Counted from the stretch's first letter, positions 30,851 through 42,477 are shown. The stretch: 64,000 nucleotides of DNA from Diphasiastrum complanatum (GCA_029204225.1 CM055109.1:32870927-32934926), one strand, 5' to 3'. The notes: generated by a model from the letters alone, not told the origin. Made by a program: numbers and translations.

Positions 30851-31133
30851 TTTTTTTTTTTTTCTTTCGTTTCAACCGTCACCAGGTCCAATCAAAATGC
30901 ACAGATTTGAAATATACATAACGTAGTTCAAATTAATTAAAAAATAAAAATGCAATATAGAAAACTTTGAAATTTGTGTCCGAGCAGCATGGACATATCT
31001 CATTGGTTTCTTTTTCATGCCCGACATGTGCTAATTTGCCCGACGTCAATACCTCAAGTTAAATTTACTTGACTATGTTGGTTAGTATAATGAAATTTTC
31101 TAACTATACTAGTTACAGTTATAGAAATATAGT
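30851..31133. other. unassigned AT-rich sequence
   Basis: Includes a T10 run near 30850. No gene seen. It is the left flank of the non-LTR gene cluster; no terminal inverted repeat was recognised here. Confidence 0.3.
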
Positions 31134-32559
31134 ATGTACAGTTACATAAAATATGGTATACGCAGTAACTGTGACTATGTCGGCATTCACATTAGATTAA
31201 ATGTGATACGAAAAATTGAAATTAAGTATCATATCAGAGAGATTTTTGGTGTCCAAGCTTTGAAAATAGCAATGGCAAGGAGACCCAGATCTACTATCGA
31301 TTATGTGATTCTTTACAATGAGAAAGATGAAGCTGATAACTGGAAGCCAAAAAATATACGAAGAACTCATGGGTATTGCTGCATCCATCATCAAAAGGCA
31401 ATTTTTGACAAAAGAAAAGAGCAAAAATGACTTACAAATCTTATTGGAAAGCAAAAAATTTGGAGTTTAAGACTACCCGGGGAGGTCAATCAATATCAGA
31501 AGTCTTAGTGCAACATGTATATATGCATTCAGAAATCAAAGTACATGATATCAATCCTCATGATCATCAAAAATGTAATTGTAAGTATATCAAAACATAT
31601 GCACTCTACAGCAATCATAGGTGATTTCCTTTATTGATGCTCTTCAGATTATGATGTAAGTGCTTCAACATTGTTTTTATCTTTTAGATTTATATCCATC
31701 ATGCATAAGTGAATGGGAGCCCGCACAATCACTTGTAGGAATATTAGACGTGATTCATTTTTAAAGTTGGAAAGCTGCAATACCGAGGAAGAAGTCCAAA
31801 GGAGCTTGCAGATTGTGGTATCTATTTTTATGAATCTTTATATATGCCACAAACAGATGGAGGTTTTGGCAAGCTCGAAGCAATTCCATTGTCTAGTTTT
31901 CAAAGTGATGAGTGGCCTACTCCTGACAGCATTGTTTCTGAATCCTTGAGATGCAAGCTACTCATTGATATTAGAAATGCTATGAAGATAAGCACAAGCT
32001 CAAAAATTGTTCACCTGAGTTGGTTTATCTCATTGCATATATTTGTTGATTTTTTCTCGAGTGCTAGTGTTCGTAGGACACCAACTTTATTTGTTTGCAA
32101 GGATTGATCAGATGAGACTTTGTCAGATCTCATGGATCAAGGCTGGGATAGTAAAATAAATAATGACATAGAATGCAAGATTAAAAAGTCCTCAATGATC
32201 TTTCGTTATCATATCGAAAAGCAAGAAAATACAAGAAAATTGAAGGTACATGGCTAGCACTGGATCAAGACTTTGAACTAAATGGTCACACAAACCGAAT
32301 GGAGATAAACATTATCTACAATAAGAAATATTTGACTATGGTTGAGGTGGAAGAGCATTGGAAGCTTGATTTTATCAGAACAGAGCTCATGCTATTACAA
32401 ACCAATCTACCAACATATTTCAAATTTATCATCAACGGAAGACTCGTAAGTACTTTATGCTTATCGCCATTTCAAAATAGAACAAAATAATAGAAAATGT
32501 CATCATTTACAATTGCACATTCACTAATATTTGCCATGTCACAGATGCGAAAAAGATAG
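31134..32559 (+). pseudogene. unrecognised spliced gene 1 of the non-LTR cluster
   Basis: Several plus-strand open pieces in consistent order: 31134-31430 (MARRPRSTIDYVILYNEKDE), about 31780-32107 (SPKELADCGIYFYESLYMP, FGKLEAIPLSSFQSDEWP) and about 32200-32445 (YKKIEGTWLALDQDFELNG, MVEVEEHWKLDFIRTEL). The last exon ends at 32445, followed by a GTAAGT...CAG intron (32446-32544) and a short final exon with TAG at 32557-32559. AATAAA follows at 32670. At least one frameshift (near 32190) and stops suggest decay, although some may be unrecognised introns. I cannot name a family. It converges on the histone-protease gene. Confidence 0.45.
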
Positions 32560-32669
32560 GAGCTGATAACGTGCTGCAAATATCTACCTACAACAATCAC
32601 CATTGTGGGAGAACAATAGTTTCAAATAAACTTTAGTAAAAATCTGTGTATACAATCTTTCATTCAATA

Positions 32670-32675
32670 AATGAA
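32670..32675 (+). terminator. AATAAA polyadenylation signal after gene 1
   Basis: AATAAA lies about 110 bases past the gene 1 stop, inside the inverted repeat TTTCATTCAATAAATGAAAG. Confidence 0.5.
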
Positions 32676-32814
32676 AGCCCAAGTTGGGCATCTGTAAATG
32701 TATTTTGTGCTCCCAAATTCATAAACTGGAGCAACATTTGATATATCAATGTATATTTTTCTATGAAGTCTATACATGTATTTTTGTTCTATGCTATCTA
32801 TATTTCTTCTGATC

Positions 32815-34562
32815 TTAATTTAGTATAACTACATCATCCTTTGCACCATCATCAATAACGGGAGGCTGAAGCCTTGCCCTAGCCAATATACTCAGGATAA
32901 TTTCTTGTCTAACTCTGTACACCTGGCTTGATGTGTACTTAGGAAGTGTAAACTGCAAAATAGAACATTCATGTATTAGTAATGGCCAAAAACATCACCA
33001 TAATATAAAACTAATCATGATTCCAAAATAAGAATAAACATAATTAATTACCTTAGAAATATCAACATCTTGTTGAAGGACGAACCACTCTAAAAACTTG
33101 GCATTGTATAATGTGTACCACCCACAGCTGAATGAATCATTTTGCTGGGGTGACTGCAAAATAATTCAACACACAAGAAATCAATTATGAAACAGAATGA
33201 ATTAGATTAAAAATATTTCATTAGAATACTGATTTCAAAATGCTATTAAGAAAGACAGAGTTTACCTCCAAACTGACAATCTGCTAGTCCACGGAATGGG
33301 GAACGTCTGTAGGAATATATTTACTTAGATATGGAAGGTACATATCTACATCCTTATGCGTATTTCTCGCCGAATTCATCTTGACACAAAAACCTTTAAT
33401 AATATTATTTACAGATCCCTTAATAGTAATCAGATTTAAACTCCAATGGTCACTGCAAAATAAGATTGAAATTTCTTTAGCTGCAATTCTGAGAACTATT
33501 TCCATTGACAATGCCAATGTTAATGCATAAAACAGCAAGAAGCATTTAATATATCTTACTTCGTATGATAAGGTATGAGCAGATACTTTGTTGTGTGAAT
33601 CCACTTGTCAGACACTGTGACAATGTGTCATTGTTCTCCTTGAAGGCCTGAAGCAGAAAGTTACTCAGCACCAGCAACTCATTTGATGAATTTCTTGTAA
33701 TGTCATATTGCAAGAGTGTGAGCCCAAACTCTATCACAGGATCACTAATAGGAGCCCGTCTGACTTTGAGATCCAAGCAATCTATAACTCTAAAATTAAT
33801 ACTAAAATCAACTTCATCTAGTCTAAAGCAAAAAGGAGTACCAATAGTATCTATGACATCGGATATGTCTTTCTCAAATTTAAGATAATCATCCGAATCT
33901 ATATATGTATAAAAATTTGGAGGAGGAGGAGGAGGTGGATGTGTAGTATCTACAGCAATTGAAGGGGTATCCAAAATAGAGATAGCTATATTTACAGCAT
34001 TATCAACAGCAGCGTTATCTACAATGGATTCCGGGTTAGGCTTCACAGAATCTGAAGGGTTAGGCTTCACTTTCTTAAGAGCACGCTTGGGAGCTGTCTG
34101 CTTCCTAGGATGCTTCGTAGGAAGATCAGTCCTATCTACAGAAGTTGGTCTAGGAGCAGCAGGCTGAGATACATGTAACCTACAGTACCTATCCCTCATC
34201 CTCTTCAGAAGATGAAAATCCTTGGGCATTATGGTAACCCTCTTGGAATGGATGGCAAGCAAAAAAAAATCCTCAAAAAAAAGACTAATGTAATCTTCAG
34301 CGGCCTTCTGAAGGCACTGAAGAGCATTGGGTGTCAATCTAACCAACTGTCCGAGATCATTTCTTGTTATGTTCCGGACAGCACGGTAGAATGGAGATCT
34401 CGGGATCAACAGAGCTGTTGATCTCTGATACTTGCGTATCTCAGAGAGCTACCTGCTGCGGTTGCGCATTCTAGGTCTAGCGGGTGGTGTGATGGCAACC
34501 GCAGGGGATGAGGATGAGCCAGGAGAGAAGAAGTCCCTCCTTGTCTGCTTTCTCCTATCCAT
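32815..34562 (-). pseudogene. H3/CenH3-like histone fold fused to Ulp1-like C48 protease
   Basis: Four exons by GT-AG signals: 34562-33560, 33480-33266, 33153-33052, 32952-32815; introns of 79, 112 and 99 bases. N-terminus MDRRKQTRR echoes the H3 tail. Residues ~39-130 are an H3 fold (EIRKYQRSTALL, LQKAAEDYISLFFED, AIHSKRVTIMPKDF), with loop 1 one residue longer than canonical H3, as in CenH3-type variants. A Lys/Pro-rich linker and eight prolines follow. The C-terminal domain matches C48 SUMO-protease order: ISDPVIEFGLTLLQ, then SDHWSL (catalytic His), an Asn where Asp is usual, and SPQQNDSFSCGWY (oxyanion Gln, nucleophile Cys). In-frame TAGs at 34449-34451 and 33284-33286 make this copy a likely pseudogene. 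A role in chromatin-targeted deSUMOylation is only inference. Confidence 0.8.
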
Positions 34563-35393
34563 GGACGTGTACTATGTGATAGCGGACTTGTGCATGACGG
34601 TTCGGATGAGTAGGGAGGAATGATAAAGAACTCGCAGAGGACCGATATGTACGAACAGAATGTACAGTATATTGGACCTATGCAAGTCGAATATCAGAGA
34701 GAACGATTAGTTTTGAGGAAAGACGCACAAGTGCGATATGGGGTGACACGTAGGCAAACGTATCGGACCTGTGCGCATGGAAGGCGATAGGAGAAATTTC
34801 GATTGTGAAGGACGCACACAAGTGCGATATGCGGAGCCTAAAAAAAATGAAAAAAATTCATCGAAGTTTGTGATTTTATATTGCAGTTCGCACATGCGAA
34901 AGAACGTCTTGTCACACATGTGGGAGTTGTACGGACAAATGCGAGAGCGACATGTGTCACCCTGTTACATTACACGTGTGGGATTTGTACGATCTAATGC
35001 GAGAGCGACACGTGTTGTTGAGCAAACGAATGAACACGCGACACATGTCCAGGTGTCATTTCACACGTGTGTTGGTGTCACCTCACACGTGTCTACGCCT
35101 GTAGTCCAATTGAAAGTTGACGTGTGTCCTAAGTTCGTTGACCACATGTGCAAAAATTTAGTGTAAATGGCACAAAAGCCGATTAATTTTTTACCTTTTT
35201 TGTTTTCGAAATTCGCGGCATATCGCTCTTGTGTGCGCTCATTGCCTTTTGTTTGCTTGCAACTGTACCTACTCACGCACAAGTGCGATATTCGGTATCT
35301 GCTTGCCGTACATATCCCTCTTGTGCACCATTTTGATAGTTAGTTTTGGTTCAATTCTCCTTCGCGCACAAGTGCGATATTCACGTTACTGTC
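34563..35393. promoter_or_regulatory. divergent intergenic region with repeated palindromic boxes
   Basis: It lies between the starts of the histone-protease gene (-) and gene 3 (+). GCACAAGTGCGATAT occurs exactly at 34725-34739, 35277-35291 and 35366-35380, the last only 13 bases before the gene 3 ATG. A close variant lies at 34815-34830 and an inverted variant at 35220-35237. The middle (34910-35150) is packed with CACATGTG/CACACGTGTG boxes. This looks like a shared bidirectional promoter or a protein-binding array of the element. Confidence 0.6.
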
Positions 35394-36900
35394 ATGGCCT
35401 CTTCCTCATCATCCTCACGAGATTCAGGCTTGAGTTCATTTCTTAGTGAATTTGGGATTACTGAAAACCTAGACTATTTCCACAGTCTATTCAGGCCATA
35501 TCTACATGTTTTCAGGACTGCACAACCAAATTCTGATTTTATGACCATTATGTCAGATTCAGAGATATACTTAGTAAGCCTGTTTTCTCCATAGGTCCAC
35601 TCCAGTACATGCATTATACTGATCTTGTTCATTTCTTCCCAGCTTTCAGACATAGACTGGATAGAATGTTCACCAAATTGTTTGATCTTTTCAAAAGCAG
35701 TTCAATGTGTCCGTATTGCAACAAGAAATGTCAATTGGTTGAATTTCAGAGTGGTTTCGTACTTTTTTTGTTAGTTTAGATCCCAGGTGATGATGAAGTT
35801 TCTGTTGCTAACCCTCCTTTTGCACCATCCTCTGTTCAGTCAGCTATTAAGGATATCAGTCACTTTCTTATCGACATTCCTGATAAGGAAAGTGACTTTA
35901 TTGATGTAAATACTAATGTTCTCCGGGATTCTTTCATTGGCCAAAATACATTCGATGATAAATCCAAATCTATGGAGGAGTCGAAATATCTTTTCAATTT
36001 GTCTGTATATTATATTAATGACGATGTATATTTTACTACTGCTGATTTATGTAAAAAATTTTGACTATTGTGAGGACGAGGTTCTATGTTTATTATCCGG
36101 CACAATTTCTGCATTCTCCGACTTTGTAGATTTTGAAACAGATGACCTTGTTGCTGGTATTGATTTTGATGATGAGGAGGGACTTATGACTGGTGAAGAA
36201 TGTCTGAATAAGACTTTATTAAATATAGTTGAGGATGGACGAGGCAGACCATCCGATGAAGAATTCATGGCATTTCAATCCCAGATGGGCTTCCCTCATC
36301 CATCATTAATGCATTTCACTAATGATTCAACTTCAACACGTGGTCATTATATTTATCATCTTGATCTGGTTGCTGATGATGATGAAGAATGTGTAAGTGT
36401 TTAATCTTCCTTGCATTTGAATGTTTTTAATCATTGAATGTGTTTTGCTAACATATTTTCTATTGTAGGATGCTCTCATAATAGATGATTTTGCTGCGAG
36501 ACGCGGTGGTTTCAGACAACACGCATCCTCGTTCCAAAGGGACAGTGGACTGGGCCACTATCTTAGGCATTTCCTGAAGAATGAGATCTGTATTGCTCAT
36601 TCCAAGCTGAGCCCAGTCGGGGAGAGTCTTATAATGGCAGTTAAAGCTTTATCATTTTACCTAGGAGGACATAAATTTGTTAAGACGAATAAGATCATTT
36701 TTGTCAAAAGATCTTTGAACATTTTAGACTTTATTGATGGGAATGTTCCTTTAAGGAGCTCCCATTATTCATTGTATTCCACTTATATTGAGCTTAGTGG
36801 AAATAAGAATAATGCACATCTATTAGATGCATACGCTAGCAAAGAATTTTTTCATGATAATATTGCCATAGAATCTGATACAAGATCTGATGATGAATAG
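35394..36900 (+). pseudogene. unrecognised acidic-protein gene 3 of the non-LTR cluster
   Basis: ATG 35394 opens MASSSSSSRDSGLSSFL. A GT at 35574 and a pyrimidine-rich CAG at 35640 offer an intron, but the best-looking downstream frame (FTKLFDLFKSSSMCPYCNKK, a possible CxxC...C zinc site) does not follow it in phase. From about 35780 a second block runs to 36392, with one slip in the A6 run at 36053. A clean intron follows (36393-36468, GTAAGT...TAG) and the last exon ends at TAG 36898-36900. The protein is acidic (TDDLVAGIDFDDEEG; DLVADDDEEC) with a basic patch after the intron (AARRGGFRQHASSFQR). No family recognised. It starts divergently from the histone-protease gene. Confidence 0.5.
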
Positions 36901-37159
36901 TTGACACTTTGTATTTTGGTATAATACAATCAATACATTTACATTGGTATTTCTCCTCTCTTGTTCAATGAATTTGCAAAGCAATTCTGAACATGTCATG
37001 ATTTGATGACAATGATAATTTTCTACTCATCAATCATCTAATTTTTTCTTTCTGTGTGAACTTGCATGCTTTTCTAAACTTGTTGTATTGTGTGGACTTT
37101 GTTATATGTCGAATCTGAACTCTGCGATAGAACCACTGAAACAATTGACAAATGTAGTT

Positions 37160-38172
37160 TCATTTTTCATTGGTTCCTCCATGTTGTGTATTTCGATAAA
37201 ATGTTGCTCGTGCTTGCCAGTGTGACTTCTCCATCCCTTGTGATGACCATACACTCAAGCTTCCATATGTATTTGCAAAAAATGTTGTATGATCTCTTAG
37301 TATGTGCTGCATATGTCAAAATCATAATGTTAGTCTTATGTTTGGATCTAAATATATATGAAAATTTGAAAGCATTTTGTAAATTTTTTACTAACCATGT
37401 AATGAGTGATGTGATCTTCTCCCCATGCTTTTGATACTGCATTAACAAACTCGACACAAGTCCTTTGGACAGCTTTCTTATCAATATTAGAGTATTTTTC
37501 TTTTCTTAAAATAGCAATCATACTATCAAGCTTTTTCCATACATCAACTTTTAGTACTCTGGTTTTGCCGTCTTTCTCGAAGTCCTGAGTGGCAGCAATA
37601 ATATCTGTCCAGACTGAGTGTTGAATATTAGAAGCCTTACCAGTATGATTTGATAGAAAACGACGTGCTTTTGCTCCTCCTATGCTTGGCTTAGTTGGCA
37701 TGTTCCCATTCTTTCCTGAAAGCTTTTCATTTTTTTGAATTTTGACATGTCCTTTATGGAGTCCTGCTTTTGATAAAACATTTTCTAATCGAGAGATAGT
37801 TTCCTTTGCTAATGATGTTGGCTTAGTATTCCAAGCAAAAACTATATGAAGATAAATGATCTTTTATATTAATCTAACTTCTGCATGAAGAGTGCAAACA
37901 TGCACATTTTTTAAGAGGATAGGTAGCACAGGCTTCTAGTTTGGATCTGCATATTCTCTAGTAATTCATGTACTCCTAGTTACATCTTTTGCCATTTTCA
38001 TGCAGTACAAACAAGGGTGTTTTGATGTAGCACCGTGAGAGACATTATACATACATTTCAATGTTTTCAAATCACCTGCTAAGTGCCATTCAACATTGAA
38101 GTCTCCAACTCCTGAAACATTGAGAAGTCCTCCATCCATATGGTCCTTGATGATCCTAGGATAAGATGTCCT
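37160..38172 (-). pseudogene. transposase-like gene 4 of the non-LTR cluster
   Basis: Minus strand from 38172: VEWHLAGDLKTLKCM ... SKHPCLYCMK, then a region with stops near 37990 and 37967 (PVLPILLKNVHVCTLHAE), a one-base frameshift near 37862, and an open exon to 37396 containing KPSIGGAKARRFL and AWGEDHITHYM. A GT-AG intron (37395-37307) joins it in phase to HILRDHTTFF, YGSLSVWSSQGMEKSHWQAR and TQHGG, ending at TGA 37160-37162. This order (GDLK, CxxC, KARRFL, ITHYM, GMEKSH) recalls a widespread group of uncharacterised transposase-like proteins; that is recollection, not a search. The N-terminal part was not found. Decayed. Confidence 0.5.
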
Positions 38173-41040
38173 TGAGAATACCCATGATGTACATGAATGG
38201 AAAAATCCACAACATGGATTATGGTAAACCTTTAACTATATTCAGCATCCAATCAATAACACCCATTCATCCTAACAGTTCCTTCATTAGCAAAAACCGA
38301 ACTTATGTTCAACAAGTACCTTGCTACAAGCTTATGTTCGCGATGTTCGTAATGACCGAAGCCAGTTTGAACACAATCGAACCATCCATAAGTGTATTAC
38401 CGATAGAAAAGGGAAAAAAAAAAATCACAAGCACAATTTAACTCAATTCACTGGGAGTAACGTACTCTAGAGTTAAATCATTAGAAAGCACGGTACCAGG
38501 TACTACCGATTACCTACCTAGGAAAATTTTGGAAAAAAACTAAAAATTTGCTGTCAATCCTAAATCCATAAATCTAGTTCACATACTCACCGTTAGGATA
38601 GCAAAATTATTCATTCGATCAATTTTCAAGTCAAGGTTTGGAGAATTCCATTCTCAAATGTTGGTTCAGGTAGATTTTTCGAAAATCACCAATTTAAGCC
38701 GACGACAGCTTTACCCTAAAAAACAACTAAACTGAACTCCATAAAGTCCTAGGCCAGCCCATCATAGCATTTGTTAGCCATGAAACTCGTATTTAGTTTA
38801 GTTATAAAGTGGCATTGGGAAAAAAAACTAGTAAAAGCAAATTTAAAAATCCCTAACAAAATCATGGTTAAGATCCTCACCACGGTTGCTTCAGCCGCCA
38901 GGCCACAGATGGATGGATCCATTCAAAAGCTCCCTTCGAAGACCCTGGCACCTTCAACAGGTCAAAACAGGGAAGGTACAACTGTTTTCTTTCAGGAATC
39001 TGCCCAGTCCATAGCAGTTCTGTGCAGGTCATCAGATCGAATGAACAATGGCAAATCAAGGTTTTTCCACGCGTTCCATCCAGAGCAGCCATCACTGGCA
39101 AAAAAAATGTCTATCTGTGCAACTACAGCTGCTCGCGCATCCACCTGCCCGTGTACTCAACATCAACCAACTTTTCAATCCCTCACAAACACCCAGAAAA
39201 GGTGAGTAAGCACGCCTCTGAACTGCTGGAATTCATTCGCAGATGCACGTCTTCAGATTCTCAGAATTGAAACTCATTCTTGCATCAATCCCAGAAGGCA
39301 ATGATTGAAAAGACCAACGATAAATACCGGCAGAATATTTGCAAGTTCCAAAGACTTCTCATATAGATCAGTGCTCTGTCTCCTGAAGGACAAAAGTGCG
39401 AACTTGAATAAGCAATAACCAGGGTTCTGGAGCTTCTATCACTAGAGGTAATCTTATGAGGAAATTACTGGCATGCTCAAGTATTTTTGACCTGCAAAGC
39501 CACTGTCCATGCTTCCCTCGCTACCTCCGGGATGAATTCAAAGCAAAGCAGAGATTCAACTGAATAACTAACAGGGAACAAACGTTCCATCAAACTCAAA
39601 AAGTCTAGCTCTCTCTCCTCCCACTGCTGATTCATAGTTACATTTAGAAAATTGACATAGTTGCAATTCCATTAAATTTTCTTGGTTTGCATGATTCATA
39701 AGAAGATCAGTTGTACGTAAACTGCCCTCCTCAACTTGCAACAAGTAGTTTCGAAACAACACCACTAAAAGTTTATTTCACCGGGACAAATGGATCCCAA
39801 TCAATCAGTCAATAAACCCAATCAGTCATGCACGAAACCAATTTCTAAAGAACATTGCGGAACGGTGCAACTATCTAATCCTCCAATTGTATGAAATCCA
39901 AGCATCGATATACAAGATTTGCACATGCAAAACATCCCTCATCCGATAGGAATTTTCAAAGAAGCAGGAAATTGGTAATGAATCAAACACTAATCAGAAG
40001 CAATATCAACAAAAGATCAAACAAGTGAGAAAGCACTCTACCACCACTTTTGCGGAACGTGCTTCACTCATGAATTAGTGAATCCAAAATTGATTTACCT
40101 TGAGATTGCTAAAAAAATTGGAGTTTTTCATCAAAAAATGATCAGAAGATCAAAAAACCTTCACTAACTCTTGTCTGACCCAGTGATTACCAAACATAAT
40201 ATGAGAAAATGATTGATGATATTGGCGAAGGTTCGAGCGAAGGTTCTTTTCCAAGATCTAATATTCTTGGAGAAAAGTTGAACTTTCAAATAAAAGGTTA
40301 TGAGGAACGAAAAAAATCTTCACTATTATTTCTATATTTAGAGTTGCCAACCTATTTTTAGATCTAACTACAATAGGTTGGGGGCGAGGGTTGATTTCTT
40401 GTTATTGATTTTGGCCCTTTTTTTTAGTTTTTGGAAAATGTAACAGGATTCAATCCCAACAAGTAACAGAAAATATAACAAGTTCAATCCCAACAAGTAA
40501 CAAATTCAAATAATAACAAGATCATAAGAAAACATGAGAGATGGAGCAAGAAAGAAATAGCATAGGGCATCCAATTGCAAATCGGTAGAGTTTCCACCAC
40601 CTTGATTGAACATAAATATGAACTACAAAGCACCACTTTATACAGTGGATTCTAGGGCACTTGGCCTCAAAGCCTATTGGCCAATTCCTACCTCCCTCCT
40701 TATTTGAATTTGAATTTTGTGGAAAACCCACTTTTATTCACTAACTTGACTATTAGGCCTTTTGACATTCATTTTCGCAATTTGGCCTAAAGTCCTTTTA
40801 TTAACTTCTAATAATCAAATAGCTATGTGATCATCGGGTTGGACTTACACACGCAGGGTGCCAAGTCTGACACACTTATTCATAAATGCAGATCTTCTTG
40901 AAATCCACAAATCCTCCAACACTACCTTATCACTAGAACTAGTCTATCCAACATAACGTTTCTTGATCTACTATTAACCAATCTATCCAAGCTACCTATC
41001 CCTAACGAGACTAGTCTAAAACTACATTAGCTATTATGAT
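38173..41040. other. long stretch without recognised genes
   Basis: Short open frames exist (for example 38771-39205 and 39022-39270 on +) but none shows family motifs or plausible splicing. A 20-base unit TTCAATCCCAACAAGTAACA occurs twice at 40449-40505. Sequence near 40530-40900 has the look of a degraded LTR. It may include the remaining end of the non-LTR cluster. Confidence 0.3.
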
Positions 41041-42477
41041 CTAGCTAATCATCTGTCAGGACGAATTGCTCGATGGGTTCTGCAAGAATTTACTTATCAA
41101 ATAGAACTTCGTCAAGAAAAATATCATATGAATGCTAATTGTCTATCACAACTCAACACCGAAAAAATTGAAGACCCTATCAATGATGATTTTCCAGACG
41201 AATATTTATTCGAGATTTCATCTACAAATTCGTTATATTTTGATATTATTACTTATCTTAAGGATCAAATATATTTGGATGGTTACGATTTGGAGCAAAA
41301 GACAGTTTTTCAATATAAGGTAGCACCTTATACAAATATTAACAACGTTCTGTAAAAGCTTGGTGCTGACCATCAACTACGAAGATGTCTCAAAACTGAA
41401 GACATTAAAAAGGTCGTTAAAGCCTTACACTCAGAAGATGATGGCAGACATTTTGCTTTGAAGAATACAATTAATAAGATATTGACTGCCAAGTATTGGT
41501 GGCCAACAATATTCAAGGATGTATCAAATTTTATTCGTTCATGTGATCCATGCCAGAGATCTGGTAAGCCTACAAAATTAATGAATTGGCCGTTGACACC
41601 GATCTTGCCTCTTGCACCATTTGAGAAGTGGGGGATTGACTTTGTTGGTCCAATCAAACCTGTTACCCGACATACGAAATATCATTATATTCTAGTTGCC
41701 ACGGATTATGCTATCAAGAACATTGAAGCAGAGGCGACAAAACGAAACGATGCGAAAACTGTCGCAATGTTCTTATTCAAAAGTATAATCACAAGATATG
41801 GTTGTCCACTTGAACTAGTAAGTGACCGAGGTACACATTTTTTAAATGACACTATACGGTTGCTGACAACCTATTTTCTGATCAAACACAGAAAAACTAC
41901 ACCGTATAATCCAAAAGCAAACGGGTTGACAGAAAGAGCTAATGGAATCTTATGTAAGATCTTGACTAAAATTACTATTGCACGTGCAACGGATTGAGAT
42001 CAGAAAGTACCATCAGTTCTCTGGGCTTATCGCAACACAGAGAAAATCACGACAAAACAGACACCATATTTTCTTACATATGGTATGCATCCTATTTTGC
42101 CAATTGAATTTGAGGTGAAAACCTTTCGTATTCAAGCTCAACGAACAGATGCAGAATGTATAAACGAAAGGTTGACTAATATTGAAGAACTAGCTGAAGC
42201 TCAAGAGAATTCACAAAAACTAACGGAGGAAATCTAGAAACAAAGAAAGAAGAAATATGACAGTGATATAAAAAAATGTGAGCTTAAAGATGATGATTAT
42301 GCACTGATATATGACAGTTGCCATCAAAAGTTCCCTGGAAAACTCCATATGCGATGGCTTGGACTGTATAAAGTCATAGAGGTGTTTGACAATGGTTCTG
42401 TGCAACTTCAATCACTTGAAGGTGAACTATTACCTACACGTATTAACGGGTCCAGACTGAAGAAATACTACATTTGA
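41041..42477 (+). pseudogene. pol: Ty3/gypsy RNase H end and integrase (element G)
   Basis: One plus-strand frame from the RNase H tail (LSGRIARWVLQEFTYQIE) through the integrase to TGA 42475-42477. The zinc-binding N-terminus ends WWPTIFKDVSNFIRSCDPCQ. The catalytic core shows WGIDFVGP, SDRGTHF and NGLTERANG (D, D, E). The C-terminus has the GPY-like FPGKLHMRWLGLYKV. No chromodomain is seen. In-frame stops at 41355 (TAA), 41995 (TGA) and 42235 (TAG) inactivate it. RT and gag are missing on the left. The later ORF region and LTR match an element with an extra 3' ORF. Confidence 0.92.

Noticed and set aside
31680-31760. SEWEPAQSLVGILDVI as part of a ubiquitin-conjugating enzyme
   Set aside because: Short, interrupted by a stop, and no active-site Cys region nearby.
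31780-31900. SPKELADCGIYFYE as a BIR zinc domain
   Set aside because: Only a short pattern agrees; the Cys/His ligands that define BIR domains are not present downstream.
33546-33604. Histone-protease exon 1 reading on past 33560 to a stop
   Set aside because: The reading leaves the domain match there, while a GTAAGT donor and in-phase acceptor at 33481/33480 restore C48 homology.
38771-39270. Overlapping plus-strand ORFs of 82-144 codons
   Set aside because: No domain motifs, no splice logic and composition like surrounding DNA; not supported as genes.
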